From the NCBI GenBank assembly GCA_012862575.1, contig BLSF01000055.1:189698-253697 (forward strand): 64,000 nucleotides of DNA, read 5' to 3'. Shown here piece after piece: positions 10,986 to 21,480 of the stretch. This stretch comes from Parietichytrium sp. I65-24A (taxonomy: Eukaryota > Sar > Bigyra > Thraustochytrida > Thraustochytriidae). The translations under genes and the position numbers were made by a program. The first letter of the stretch is position 1. Each line of letters starts with the position of its first letter. The notes below the pieces were generated by a model. The model made no database searches and was not told the origin of the DNA. It worked only from the letters and a program-made list of their open reading frames with translations.

Positions 10986-11031
10986 TGTTGTTGTTGTTGT
11001 TGTTGTTGCTGCTGCTGCTGCTGTTGTTGTT
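10986..11031. repeat. GTT/GCT trinucleotide array
   Basis: A GTT run turns into GCT and back to GTT, 315-360 bp upstream of the 11346 start. Confidence 0.9.
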
Positions 11032-11093
11032 GGTAGTGGCGGCTGATATTTGGTTGACCCCACGTTGCTTTTGCTTGAGAGAAAAGAAAGAAA

Positions 11094-11116
11094 GAGAGAG
11101 AGAGAGAGAGAGAGAG
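11094..11116. repeat. GA dinucleotide array
   Basis: Purine GA run about 230 bp upstream of the 11346 start. Confidence 0.9.
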
Positions 11117-11345
11117 GAGAAGGGTTCGAAAAGTCGTATAGAAAGTGCCAGGCTCATTTCGGCGCTGTCGCATGGTGTAGTAGTGCTCTTTTGAGAAGGG
11201 TTGTTCATCTCCGCGAAAAGAATCTATCGTGTTGGCTGTGCGTGAGCGTGTCAGGGTCCGGGCGCAGGCAGAAAGTGCGCGTTTTGTTTTTGTTCGTTCA
11301 CGAAGTTCATTCCGGCTGCGTTCGGAGAAGCACGGGCGAGGAGGA

Positions 11346-12935
11346 ATGACGGCAGAGGATAAAGAGCTCTCCATGGAGGAGAAGTTGGCGCTGTACATGG
11401 AGAAGAAGAAGAAGAAGAAGCAAGAGCAGAATGCAGCGGCGAATAAGATGCTCGCTAGCGCATCGAGAATCTCTCGGCCGCGGACGGGATCGCACGCGAG
11501 TTCTGCGATCTCCAAATTTAGCGCCCCGGACAGGGACAGCCCATCAAGAATCCCCGTGATTGGGCAACGGAGGTCTGGAAGTTTGAATGGATCAGCGAGC
11601 CGCGCAGTTCGCACACGCCCAACGTCATTTTCTGGGTCGTCATCCAAATCTTCAAAATCTTCAGCTCTGTCATCCGGCGGAGCAAGGCGCTCTACTAGTT
11701 TGCTGAAAAACTCTTCGGGAGCAAGGGCCAAAGGCGCACGGCAAAGAGGAAGCCAGGAAGAGTGCAAAGAAGACGAAGGTAGATTGGGAAACATTACTCT
11801 TCGTAGAGGTACTTCGACTGGTGCAAAGGCGAGGGGCGCGGCCCCGAAGCGCAAGTACGCCGATGCACACTCAGACGCTTCCTCTGAAGGGGAGAATTCG
11901 CCGCGTCGAAGCAATACGCCAGTACAGGCTCCACAGGCTTCTGGTAGCACAGGGCCAAGTGACTCCGCCGTAGCGTCAATATTCTGCTCGGGATCACCCT
12001 TCAGATCGGAGTCCAAAGAACCCGAACAGCCGAGCCCGTTTTGCGAGTCCAAGGTTGTGGACAACAGCTATGCAGAATCAAAGATTGCAGAGCCAAGCCC
12101 GGAAGAGGCAGAGGTTTTGGAAACTCGGCCAGCAGGGTACGAGGAAGAAGAGAAGGAGGGGTGCAAGAGTGAAGCCAAAGAGGATGAAAATTACGCACAG
12201 CGCTGCGACTTGACAAGGAGCGAAGCCAAACCCCTCCATCTCGATGGCCTCGGCATTGAAAGCTCCGGGCCACAAGCAGAGCAGAAACATTGCAGCACTG
12301 AGATAGACGCGATTGTTTGCGTCGAGACAGGAACGTGCACCGAAGGAACTGCAAGCACCAAGGAAACTGGCGTCGGAACCGAAGAAATCTTGCATGTAGA
12401 TGCGTGCACAGAGACGGTTGACGACGTTCAAACTGACACAGCAGAGAAGGGCACAGGAGCAGGGATGATGACAAGTACTGCGGACGCGTCAACCGAGACG
12501 CTCTCTATTGCTGTGGAAACAGTAGACGCAAGCACTGAAACGGAAGATGCTGCTGATATTTTCGCCGCCGCCGATTCAGGAGAGCAAATCGTCGACGTAA
12601 AGCCAGACACCAAAGATGTTGCTTGTGGAGCATCCCTGCAGGTAGACCTTCAGGATCAGGTGGATACAATTGCTTTTGCATATGAAGTGCTCCTGCAGAA
12701 GTGTCGGCAAACCGAGACCGAGCGCGACAACGCTAGAACTCGCTTGGATATTCAAGCCAAGCGAACTGCCGAGAAGGACGCCATGGTCCAGGCCCAGACA
12801 TCCCAGCTGCAGACTATGGTTTTGACCGTTCGAACGAAACTGGTTGAAAGAATTGACGATCTCGAAAGCGAGGCAGCCAAGTCTGCTGAGAAAATCGACG
12901 ACCTGGAGCAACAACTGCGTGAGGCAAAGCTTTAG
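11346..12935 (+). CDS. Hypothetical protein with SxIP motif and C-terminal coiled coil
   Basis: 529 residues, not recognised as a named family. Residues 1-30 are charged, with a six-Lys run. Residues 35-200 are Ser/Arg/Lys-rich and contain SRIP at 67-70, flanked by Ser, Pro and basic residues: this matches the SxIP motif by which microtubule plus-end proteins bind EB1. Residues 210-330 are acidic. Residues 330-430 carry a loose Thr-Glu-Thr repeat (CTET, ASTET, VGTE). Residues 440-529 form a clear heptad coiled coil, which could dimerise the protein. The open frame runs upstream to 11229 but only through a GTG; ATG at 11346 is chosen, in GGAATGA context. A role at microtubule ends is inferred from the motif and layout, not from homology. 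Confidence 0.72.
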   Translation: MTAEDKELSMEEKLALYMEKKKKKKQEQNAAANKMLASASRISRPRTGSHASSAISKFSAPDRDSPSRIPVIGQRRSGSLNGSASRAVRTRPTSFSGSSSKSSKSSALSSGGARRSTSLLKNSSGARAKGARQRGSQEECKEDEGRLGNITLRRGTSTGAKARGAAPKRKYADAHSDASSEGENSPRRSNTPVQAPQASGSTGPSDSAVASIFCSGSPFRSESKEPEQPSPFCESKVVDNSYAESKIAEPSPEEAEVLETRPAGYEEEEKEGCKSEAKEDENYAQRCDLTRSEAKPLHLDGLGIESSGPQAEQKHCSTEIDAIVCVETGTCTEGTASTKETGVGTEEILHVDACTETVDDVQTDTAEKGTGAGMMTSTADASTETLSIAVETVDASTETEDAADIFAAADSGEQIVDVKPDTKDVACGASLQVDLQDQVDTIAFAYEVLLQKCRQTETERDNARTRLDIQAKRTAEKDAMVQAQTSQLQTMVLTVRTKLVERIDDLESEAAKSAEKIDDLEQQLREAKL

Positions 12936-13277
12936 GAGAGGGGCGAGGTTGTTCGCATTATTGTTGTTTGCAGCGCATCTACTCGTCGCGGCTGTTTCAA
13001 TCTTTACATTTACTGCTTTTAAATTTTCTGTATACACACAACACCAATTGTATTGCCTTTTCAATGAAAGTTTTTCCAAAAATTGTTGCCGTTCAAGTCA
13101 AGACTTTTCTTTTAATAATTCCTTGTTTAGGAGTAGATTTGATAAGACATACGCCGATTGCTTTCACAGAGATGGCTTCGGCCGCCACAGAGAGAACAGA
13201 AGAACAGAATAGGATACAACATACAACTCGAGCAGCAACAACGAACGGCCTGCACGGTGTACTATATTATATATAGC
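12936..13277. other. Convergent 3' gap
   Basis: AT-rich gap of 342 bp between two converging genes; no feature seen. Confidence 0.6.
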
Positions 13278-15137
13278 TTATCGAGCAGTCGCCGAGCCCG
13301 GATTCATCGCCATCTTCATTTCATGAATGTTTTTAAAAGACTTGCCCCTCTTTTTGCGAGCGCCAGATAGGATCTTGGTCGCAATGTCGACCGCCTCCCC
13401 GATGGGGTCCATGTCCAGGCAGTCAAACAAGAGTCCACGCATTCCGAGTTCCATCTTGGACTGGTAAGCTCGCTGAGTCATGACGTACTGTGACAACACT
13501 TGGCGTTCGGTTTCCAGGCGAAACAAGGTTAGGCTTTCGAGCATGTCACAAGCAGAGAGCATAGATTCTGTGTTCTTTTCTTCTATGGAGACTACGTCGA
13601 GCTCCAACTGCTCTCTTCGAGCTTCAGCTAGCTTTCCCTCTTTCTCCAGACTAGCGAGCTGAGATTTAATCTTCTTGCTAGGCTTCTTCTTGCTCGAAGA
13701 GATCTCGGACTCGAGGTTGAGAGCTGCGATGTGCACCTCGGTTTCGTGAAGAACGGCCTGCTCCAACTCTTTGCGCATAGCCTGCATCTCTGCGATGACC
13801 GGGCGATGGGTTGACTGAATAGACTTGACAGACTCTGCCATTCTTTTCTCCAAATCCTGCGTCGGCTGGAGAGCCACAGATGAAATGTCGCGAGACAGCT
13901 CAGACACTATACTGATCTGTCTCTTAAGGTTGGCAAAGAGCTGAAAGACGGCCCTATCGAGAGTGCGCTCCTTGGGAAGTGCAGTCTGGGGAGCGCCAGA
14001 GGGAATTACGATTGGAAACTGGTCGCAAAGAGTGCGCAGGGAGGTCGCGTGGCTGTCCAGTACACCAACTAGTTTACCAAAGAACTCCTTAAGGATGGTG
14101 ACTTTCTCCAAATCTGGTCTGAAGTGGTCCATCAGAGCGTTGTAGCCGTCTAATCCAGCTTGATTGTAAATGCGGTAGAAGGTTCCCGTCATCTCCTCGA
14201 CTAGTTTTGCCCGTGCTTCCTTCTCTTGCGTGGAGACGACAAATGGATGAAAGAAGTTTCTGTCCATAAGCGTGAAGATTTCGGCCTTGGCTTCCCTGAA
14301 CACATCAGACGGCAGGTCACTCAACGGAATTTTGCCTGATTGAACCTGTTCAAGCACTTCGTGCAGGTGGCGGACCGTGTGCGACGGCAGATTCACTTGG
14401 TCCTCGGAACCTTCCTCGATAAATTGGTTCACGATGGCAGCGTAAAGCTCAACTCTTTCGGTTGCCATTTGCTTTCCCATAGACTCGAATTGTTCGACGG
14501 CTTCGAAGAACTCGAGATTTTCGGTGGCAAAGGCAAACTTGAGGTACGCGCGAAGCTCTTCACGGTAGTGCTTGGACGCAATAATAGCTGCAAGCGAGGA
14601 AAGCTCTGGCTTGATGGCGCTGGACTTGAGAATGGAGAGAGACTTGCGGTCTACGGGCTGTGCCTGTGCACTACCGCTTCGCCGGGAGAATCGCTTCACG
14701 ATTGTCTCTTTAAATGACGCTGACTTTCGACTGGACTGCGACGTCGCCTCCACGTGTGCTTTCCTGATGGTACTTGCCAGTGACGCAAAAACGTCTTTGT
14801 CATTCATAATGCAAAAGGACCGCTCCCCGGTGAGAATCCACACTTGCGCTCCCTCGTCATCTTCGGCGACGTGCGTCGAGACGCCAACATCGATTGCGTG
14901 CTGGAGGCCATGACCCTGCGACTGCAAAATCTCTTTTACAGATCCCTCCACTCGCACGTTATCGGCGGGCTTCTTGTCGAATATGCGGACGCTGGTTTTG
15001 TACCCCATTTGCACCACCGCCACGTACTTGCTCTCCCACGCTTCGGCGTCTGCCCCGAGCACCGCCCGCTCTTGCAGCCCTTCCAGCACCACGCCAAACG
15101 ACGCCACCAGAGCCTCCCCGCCTAGAAGGACCGACAT
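13278..15137 (-). CDS. RGS-domain signalling protein with PH-like N-terminus and helical C-terminus
   Basis: 619 residues. RGS domains speed GTP hydrolysis by heterotrimeric G-alpha subunits or act as membrane scaffolds. Residues 1-115 have the strand pattern of a PH domain with a Trp near its end (QVWILTGERSF). Residues about 174-303 are an RGS domain: conserved AYLKFAFATENLEFFEAVEQF, the central helices, and the RNFFHPFVVS end that matches the family's terminal helix. Residues 310-610 are almost wholly helical with a long charged coiled segment, reminiscent of BAR domains and of sorting-nexin-like proteins. The frame extends 61 codons upstream to 15320, but that part is translation of a repeat leader and starts at TTG-type codons; the ATG at 15137 starts the folded domain and is chosen. 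It suggests G-protein signalling in this organism. Confidence 0.85.
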   Translation of the reverse strand: MSVLLGGEALVASFGVVLEGLQERAVLGADAEAWESKYVAVVQMGYKTSVRIFDKKPADNVRVEGSVKEILQSQGHGLQHAIDVGVSTHVAEDDEGAQVWILTGERSFCIMNDKDVFASLASTIRKAHVEATSQSSRKSASFKETIVKRFSRRSGSAQAQPVDRKSLSILKSSAIKPELSSLAAIIASKHYREELRAYLKFAFATENLEFFEAVEQFESMGKQMATERVELYAAIVNQFIEEGSEDQVNLPSHTVRHLHEVLEQVQSGKIPLSDLPSDVFREAKAEIFTLMDRNFFHPFVVSTQEKEARAKLVEEMTGTFYRIYNQAGLDGYNALMDHFRPDLEKVTILKEFFGKLVGVLDSHATSLRTLCDQFPIVIPSGAPQTALPKERTLDRAVFQLFANLKRQISIVSELSRDISSVALQPTQDLEKRMAESVKSIQSTHRPVIAEMQAMRKELEQAVLHETEVHIAALNLESEISSSKKKPSKKIKSQLASLEKEGKLAEARREQLELDVVSIEEKNTESMLSACDMLESLTLFRLETERQVLSQYVMTQRAYQSKMELGMRGLLFDCLDMDPIGEAVDIATKILSGARKKRGKSFKNIHEMKMAMNPGSATAR

Positions 15138-17577
15138 TTGGCCACAGAAGAAACCAACCAACCAATCAACCAACCAGCTCTCCTCCAAACCTCCAAACCT
15201 CCCAAGTCTCCAAGTCTCCAACACTCCAAAACCTCGAGGTCTCCAAAGCCGCTGCTTCGAAGCAACCACACCACTAACCACAACTAGAACACACCGCCAA
15301 TCACTAATACACATACACAAACATACACACCGCGTACCGACTGCGAGTACCGCGTACCAGTAGTAAAAGAAGTAACAACACTAGCACCACCACTCGCAAC
15401 AACAACTCAAACCCGTCGCGTCTCTTCCCGGCACTACTGGTTTACGCTAAATGCGGCTACTCTTAGGGGCTGGCAACAGAAGTCGCACACCTTGCTGCTA
15501 CTCACTCTCTACTGCCAGTCCTATTGCAGATGGTAGTGTTGCTATTTGAAACCGTAAGTAAGTGCTTAGCACTTGTTTCGCTCTTGGCGCGATGTGATCA
15601 CTCTATGGTATGATGTAGACATGTGGTAAGAGTACTGTGAGATATGTGTGAGATGAGTGAGATTCGAGATTGATGACACGAGAGTGTTCTATTGAAAGTA
15701 ATAACTGTAGAGTAAGAGTCTTCCAAATCAGATCTCACACATCTCACACTCACCGCTCTTTTTTCTCTCTTTTTTCCATTTTCAATCTTTGTTCCGAAAC
15801 ATCAAATCTTCCAAAATTGAACTGGAAAGCAACAAGAAAGTAAAAAGAAAAGCAAGAGAGCCTGGTCTTCCAACACACCCGCTGCTGTCGCCGCAGTCGG
15901 ACAACAAACAACAACCACAACAACCACAACAACAGACAACAACAGCAAACACAAGAGAGCCAAGTCAGCACTTTACACTACTAGTACGCTGACTTTCGAA
16001 CCCGGATCATGGGGCATACTAGGCATACATACGCTCATTACGAACGCTCCAACATGCCATGCTCTCGGATGCTTTCGCATGCTCTCCGGCAAATTGACAG
16101 CGAAAGAAAAAAAATGCTCTGTGATTCCTTATTTGTGATACTTTCCACCAAGCCGCCACGGCACGCACGAGACAGGACGCCGTCCGTTGGTCCTCAGTGG
16201 TTCAAGTTCAAGTGCAAGTTCAAGAGAGAGAAGGAGATGAGACGACAAGATGACAAGATGACAAGACGACAGGAGAAGAGCCGGGTGAAGGAGGAGACGC
16301 CCGGGCATGGGGAGGATGGACATAGACTGCCTACTGAGCACACCACAACAAACCGCAGCAACGATGCCACACGACTGGAGATAATGTAGAAAGAATAGAA
16401 GAAAGAGAAGGCAGTGGCTTTTCCCACTCTCCCACACCCTTCAACCATCCATTCCAACTCACTCCTCCTCCCTCGGCTCTCGACTCTCGAGTTGGTACTC
16501 AGTACTTTGCGCCTCTGGACGAACTTACAGACAGACAGACGCGTAACAGACGGAGGTGTACATGATCTAGAGCACAGTCAGCAATACGGTTTGATGAAAG
16601 AGAGCTGTGATAAGTTTCTGCTGATGAAGGCTCTGAAGCCGTGCTTGCCGTCGAGAGTTGTGGCTTGCGCGTCACCGGAGGTGTTGGCTCTCCGTGGCTT
16701 GCGTGAAAAACAATCAATATGCCACCGCAAACAATAACAGCACAGCTGACGTGGAGATCATGAAGAGAGAAACAAAGTTATTGCCAATATGCGGAGCAAC
16801 CGGTCATAAACGAATGAATATATATCTCGTGTAAAAAGCTCAGGAAAAAGGTTTCGCCCTTCAACTAACTCTTTCGCGATGAGTTGATGGACTTGGAAAA
16901 CACATAGACCGCGGTTGTTGTTCCATGTCAGATCAGAGATGACATCCATCGCCAGTCTGCGTTGGCGCAAGCTACAACGTCCTGCGATGCGCGCTGCCCT
17001 GAGAGCCAGTCAGGTCCTCCCTCGTTTGCTCATCGTTGCACCTTCGCAAAGTCAAAAACCACCACCAGTGTCGATGCATGTGCTCAAGACCAAACGCGCG
17101 GCGTTCGCCCGTCGCGCCATTGCATCTGACTCGAGGCGGTCTAGCCTGTCCAGCTGTGCATGGTTCGCCACCCTCTGGCATGCCTTGACCGGCGGAGCTG
17201 CCCGCCCGATCGTATGAAGGTCGAACCGTGAACCTCGAACTTCGGAAACCAGCAGTCTCAACGTTTAGAGAACCCATCGCGGAGTCGCTCAGAACGCTCA
17301 GAGCTCGCGCCTTTGGAACCCATTTCGATATCTCGACCTTCATTTACATAATTATTATCTAGACCACGAGCGCCCCGCACTGCTGCACTGCTACTGAGTA
17401 CACTCAGCCGAACCTACTGACCTCCATTCCCATACTCGGCGAGCCCGCGGACCGTGGCATACTTTGTGAATCTGTCCGCGGACCCCAGCGCCCAGCGCTA
17501 ACACATACGTAGTAGCGATTCTTCGCGGACCAGGGTACGGGGGATCGTGGGCCGCTCGCACATCCATCCTTCCTGCC
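15138..17577. other. 2.4-kb divergent intergenic region
   Basis: Upstream of both the RGS gene and TTI2. It holds the 7-8 bp leader array, GTAC-rich motifs (15340-15360, 16492-16512, 17391-17402), a GACAAGAT-type repeat (16235-16275) and three CGCGGAC copies near 17451, 17476 and 17524. Open frames up to 126 codons are present but read as low complexity and are not called. Confidence 0.55.
15181..15248 (-). repeat. 7-8 bp tandem repeat in the RGS leader
   Basis: Degenerate CTCCAAAC / CTCCAAGT copies, 44-111 bp before the RGS start; the sense strand is G- and T-rich. Confidence 0.85.
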
Positions 17578-19674
17578 ATGACAGCAGATCCAGATCCAGA
17601 TCCCGATCCCTCTCGCGCGAGCTCCACGGGCGAACCGCGCGCGGACCTGGCGAGCGTATGCCAGTCTCTCCTCTGTTCTGCGAGGAAGGGCGACTGGCAG
17701 CGCTGCTCAGCCGTGGCGCAGTCGATTCGAACGAGGTTCAGAGCGGAGGACTTTGCGCGAGAGCGGGATGCTGGCCGGGGTGAAAGCGCGGACGACGCGG
17801 ACGACGCGGACTACGACGAGAAGAATGCGGACGATGCTGCGGAGACTGTGCTGCTCGCGCTGGTCGAATGTTTGAGCCTCTCGCCCCCGAGCGAGCATGC
17901 GCACGCCATCAGGGCCGCCACGGAGTTTGTGCTGGAGCACGGAAGTGAATGCCCCTTGGGAGACGCCAAGGTCGCGGTTCGCGAGATGGGAATGCGCAAG
18001 GCGTTTGGCGCCGCGAAGGAGGGCGCATTGCCGGAGATGATGCTGGATGTCGCGCAGCAGGAGATGGTCTCGCTGGTCCGAGACTGGCTGGAACATGGTG
18101 ACGCTAACGGGGACGGAGATGGAAGTGCCGACAAAGATCATAGAGTTACTCAGCTGCAGTGGCCGGTCCTGCAGAATGAGTTGGCCGCGATGGGCAGGAC
18201 TCTGCGGAGAGCGAACGCGATGGCTGACGTGGCGCGCAGAGTCGCGCAAGAGGATGATGCAAATGTTTGGAATGCAGCGAGATTCATTGTTCAGGGCTGG
18301 GTTGCGGGTTTTGATGAACGGGCAGGCGAAGCGGTTGAGGCGGGCAGCGCTTCTCGGATGGAAGAGCTGCAAGTTGTGGTGGAGATTGTGGCCAGGGTAG
18401 CACTGAGAAGTGGAGATTTCTTTCCAAAGAGAACGCTAGAGAATTGGTTTTACTTGTCGGAGGTGAAGGAGGGGACTTCGCAAAGTATACTTAAAGAGAT
18501 CGAGAAAATGCGTGCAGTTGCGCATCAGGCTTTGGAGACTCTAGCCGCCATAGCAAAAGAACTTGTTGACCTTGATAGGGCAGCCAACGGACGGGATATT
18601 CTCAAGTCGAAGACGATTTTATTGTGGAGCTGGGCGGCGTTCTCAAGCCACGTCAAAGACAAGGCCACCGAGTCCTCCGTAGACACGTTCGATTTTCCGT
18701 GGCGATCGATGGAGAGCAGTCGTGTAGGCTTGAGAGGCATGGATCTCTTCTACTCTCTCCTCGAAAACGAGCGTGGGCCTCAAAGAGCCGTTCCTTACGT
18801 GTTTAATGTGCGCCATAGCGAGGGCGTCTGGACCTTTTTCCGGGAGCAGCTTGGGAAAAATCGATGGAAAGAAACAGAGTGGATGCTGTGCAACGCTTTC
18901 CTGCGCACCGTTCACGCGTCCAACCGAGAGAACCTCGTTCAAGGAAACAGTCTGGCGGAGATTATCCCCACCATATTACCTCTCGTGGACCACGTCTCTC
19001 CAACCATTTGCACCCGTGGCCTCCGTGCTCTCCATAAAGTAGTTGGCGAGATGACAGTCACGGAATTTCGCTGGAATTCGGAATTGCTTCTCTACAAGAT
19101 GGAGGCTATTGTTGCCGGAACACGGGAGCCAGAGGTTGTCAAGGTTGCAGTCGCTCACTTGTTGCACGCATTGCAATTATCTGAGAGCGAGCTAGATGGT
19201 CCGTTCACAAACCACATTCGTGTGGCGGATGCTCTGTTGCAAAATGCTCAGCTTGCGACTCACATAGTTATCAAGCAGGTTCTTATTGACGCGCTGCGCA
19301 CCATTTTCTCTCGCATCAAGTTCCATGCGGTGCAATTCTTGCAGCTTGCTTTGCAATGCATTACGTCGTGCGCCACCTGCGGCGGCAAAGTTGCGGCCCC
19401 ACTCAGACTTGCATCCCTGGATCTCACTTTGCTTTTGGTCCGAGTGTCTCGCGCAATTATGGGCCGGTATTACGTTTCCGTGCTAGTCATTCTGGCCAAG
19501 CATGCCACCGTGGCGCAGCTGAGCAGCGAGCAAGATGCGGTGGCTTTGATCGTTCAAGAGCTCTGGAAGGTAGTCCCGAACCGCGACGATCTCACGCGGG
19601 ATTTGGAACGCCTCGACGAGCATTTCCAGCATCAAGTCGGAGTCCAAATCTCCAAGCTTGCCAAGGAGTCCTGA
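17578..19674 (+). CDS. TTI2: Probable TTI2 (TELO2-interacting protein 2)
   Basis: 698 residues, helical throughout with HEAT-like pairs. TTI2 works with TELO2 and TTI1 (the TTT complex) and HSP90 to mature PI3K-like kinases such as TOR, ATM and ATR. The match rests on the C-terminal half (about 440-690): a WKETEWMLCNAFLRT segment, then IIPTILPLVDHVSPTICTRG, in which a Leu-rich HEAT helix precedes a RGLRALHKVV helix and a TEFRW motif, a pattern I recognise from TTI2. The N-terminal 150 residues are poorly conserved and contain Asp-Pro repeats (residues 4-11) and an acidic stretch (60-85). ATG at 17578 is the first in frame. Without an alignment, another HEAT-repeat family remains possible. Confidence 0.65.
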   Translation: MTADPDPDPDPSRASSTGEPRADLASVCQSLLCSARKGDWQRCSAVAQSIRTRFRAEDFARERDAGRGESADDADDADYDEKNADDAAETVLLALVECLSLSPPSEHAHAIRAATEFVLEHGSECPLGDAKVAVREMGMRKAFGAAKEGALPEMMLDVAQQEMVSLVRDWLEHGDANGDGDGSADKDHRVTQLQWPVLQNELAAMGRTLRRANAMADVARRVAQEDDANVWNAARFIVQGWVAGFDERAGEAVEAGSASRMEELQVVVEIVARVALRSGDFFPKRTLENWFYLSEVKEGTSQSILKEIEKMRAVAHQALETLAAIAKELVDLDRAANGRDILKSKTILLWSWAAFSSHVKDKATESSVDTFDFPWRSMESSRVGLRGMDLFYSLLENERGPQRAVPYVFNVRHSEGVWTFFREQLGKNRWKETEWMLCNAFLRTVHASNRENLVQGNSLAEIIPTILPLVDHVSPTICTRGLRALHKVVGEMTVTEFRWNSELLLYKMEAIVAGTREPEVVKVAVAHLLHALQLSESELDGPFTNHIRVADALLQNAQLATHIVIKQVLIDALRTIFSRIKFHAVQFLQLALQCITSCATCGGKVAAPLRLASLDLTLLLVRVSRAIMGRYYVSVLVILAKHATVAQLSSEQDAVALIVQELWKVVPNRDDLTRDLERLDEHFQHQVGVQISKLAKES

Positions 19675-20380
19675 CTCGCCTCTCTCCCAAGTCCCGCATC
19701 CCACGAATCAATCGGCCAAGCTTTGAGTTGTCAACCGTATCTATGAGCACGTGCACTTGCGACGTCTCAGCGCATTCGCTAAATACTTGCGTGCTTTGGG
19801 CATAGGGGGCCTTGGGCCAGGTGCGGAGATCGCGTTCGCATCCCATTATGATTCTCGCTCCCAACATCACATCGCATTGCTCCTAACAGTATCATTCGCG
19901 TCGTATGATGCTCAAATGCTCCTGCAACTCCTGCTCATGCTCGCTATGCCCTGCTCTGCAGCATCCGCGCCCCGTTTGCGAGAGACTTGGTCAAATTTAA
20001 AAACACCAGAATTCAGAAACAAGAAGGAAGCGAAGAATCGCATGAATTCAAAGATGTGTGGTCTTTGAAAAGAGCTTTGGCCCAAAGATACATTCCATTC
20101 TTCTACTCTTCTGCGCTGCTGCGATATGTCGTGTGGTTGGTTGAGTTGGTTGGTTGGTCTGAGCACTGTCCATCTGCTATAACGAGCCCTAGCACAGCAC
20201 GTGTCAACGTTGACTGGGCCATCTGTGCGAGTGGGCGCGAACCTTGGCAAGCATGGCAACCTTACTGCAGAACAGATCATCAGTTCCGATTGTGTGTGAG
20301 TCGTAAAGACTGAAGAAAAAGTAAATTTCTCTCTCTCTTCCAAAGATTTGCCCAGTCAGTGAGTCTGCAATCTCCATTCT

Positions 20381-20430
20381 AAATTCTGTTCTGAATTCTG
20401 TTCTGAAAATCTGAATTCTGAATTCTGCTC
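20381..20430. repeat. GAATTCTG-type degenerate repeat
   Basis: Five to six copies of GAATTCTG with CTCT or AAAT spacers. Confidence 0.8.
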
Positions 20431-20914
20431 TGCCTTCAGGCTGTCGTACACGTACTAGTACTCGAATACCTGGTAATGTGCTTAATTATTCTTTTTGTAC
20501 CACTTCCTATCTTTCCTATCGCTCGTCTACCAGCCCATTATAGTAATGGATAGCTTCACATTATCTTAATTCAGTAGAGACTAAGCTCTAATCAAGTGAA
20601 TATGCTATGGTAAGAGTGCCGTTGCTAGTCCCAGCGGTGGCAGTCTGCAGTAAGTGGCGAGGTAAAGCTCTTGATCAAACTGATCTCAAACAGCGCTCAA
20701 TCAACTCATCTCTTTACTAATTTCTAATTTCTAACACTTTTTGTTTTCTCTGAACTGAAAGCGCAGCAGTGAAAGCTCCCTGAACGCGCTGGATCCCCCT
20801 GTGCTGACAACGTGGCGATAGATCTGCTCATGTGATTTCAACTCGGTTGGACTCTCTGAATTCTGAATCTGAATAATCCTGACTTCTGAAATGCGTCTTT
20901 CGTTCGATTACACA

Positions 20915-20955
20915 GATAGGTAGATAGATAGATACAGAGATAGGTAGATACAGAG
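20915..20955. repeat. GATA/GATAGGTA microsatellite
   Basis: Short GATA array interspersed with GGTA and CAGA units. Confidence 0.85.
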
Positions 20956-21317
20956 ACACCTAATTTCTCGCTAGCACATCGATACCACGAACTAAGCCCC
21001 GCGAAATTTACACGCTCCTAAGTATAACTACGCTAAACCATACTCGTCGAGCTGCTAGCTAGCATCAGCGAGTTACGCCAAGCTGTAGCGATCCAACGTG
21101 GTGGTGAGGTGGTTAGCGTAATGCATAACCAAACCTTAACGCAGCATCCTCCCACCCACGCCAAGTTCGCCAAGTTGCGTTTCGGGCTGAGGCACTAAAT
21201 TTAAAAGCAGAGTGGCCCTTATTATAGAGGCAATATCCGTCGTTAAACCCCGCCGGAGCGGCCTCTGTTTTGTTACTTCCAAGTCTTGGAAAACTTGGGA
21301 GGAAAAGTTTGGACTCA

Positions 21318-21420
21318 CCCAATCCCCAAATCCCCAAATCGGGAAATAGGCAAAGAAGCAAATCGGGAAATCGGGAAATAGGCAAAGAAGCCAATCGGCA
21401 AATAGGCGAATTAGGAAGCA
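21318..21420 (+). repeat. Degenerate 8-9 bp tandem repeat in the cupin-gene leader
   Basis: Begins as CCCCAAAT units and passes into AATCGGGA and AATAGGCAAAG units, about 60-163 bp before the ATG. A longer unit, GGGAAATAGGCAAAGAAG, occurs twice. Confidence 0.85.
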
Positions 21421-21480
21421 GGGAACTGTGCGAGCGGGCACCCTCGGGAGATTGCACTCGAGCTCAGGAGAAGAATAACA

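Larger units (their letters stand above)
9794..11345. other. Divergent promoter region
   Basis: 1.55 kb between two genes that point away from each other. It holds the TTGGAAT array, a 9-bp array, GTAC-rich motifs (10519-10541), a GTT/GCT array and a GA array. No supported gene; a minus-strand open frame at 10804-11208 is mostly simple-sequence translation. Confidence 0.6.
19675..21480. other. 1.8-kb intergenic region before the cupin gene
   Basis: No supported gene. It contains GAATTCTG repeats (20381-20430), a GTAC motif (20450-20465), a GATA microsatellite and, next to the gene, the 21318-21420 leader array. Confidence 0.55.

Noticed and set aside
10804-11208. Minus-strand open frame rich in Ser, Asn and Leu
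   Set aside because: Almost all of it translates GTT/GCT and GA arrays in a promoter region.
15980-16010. TTCGAACCCGG string
   Set aside because: Same reason: no cloverleaf around it.
16972-17343. 123-codon minus-strand frame with ATG
   Set aside because: No domain and composition like spacer.
17707-18372. 221-codon minus-strand open frame
   Set aside because: Shadow of TTI2; no domain match.
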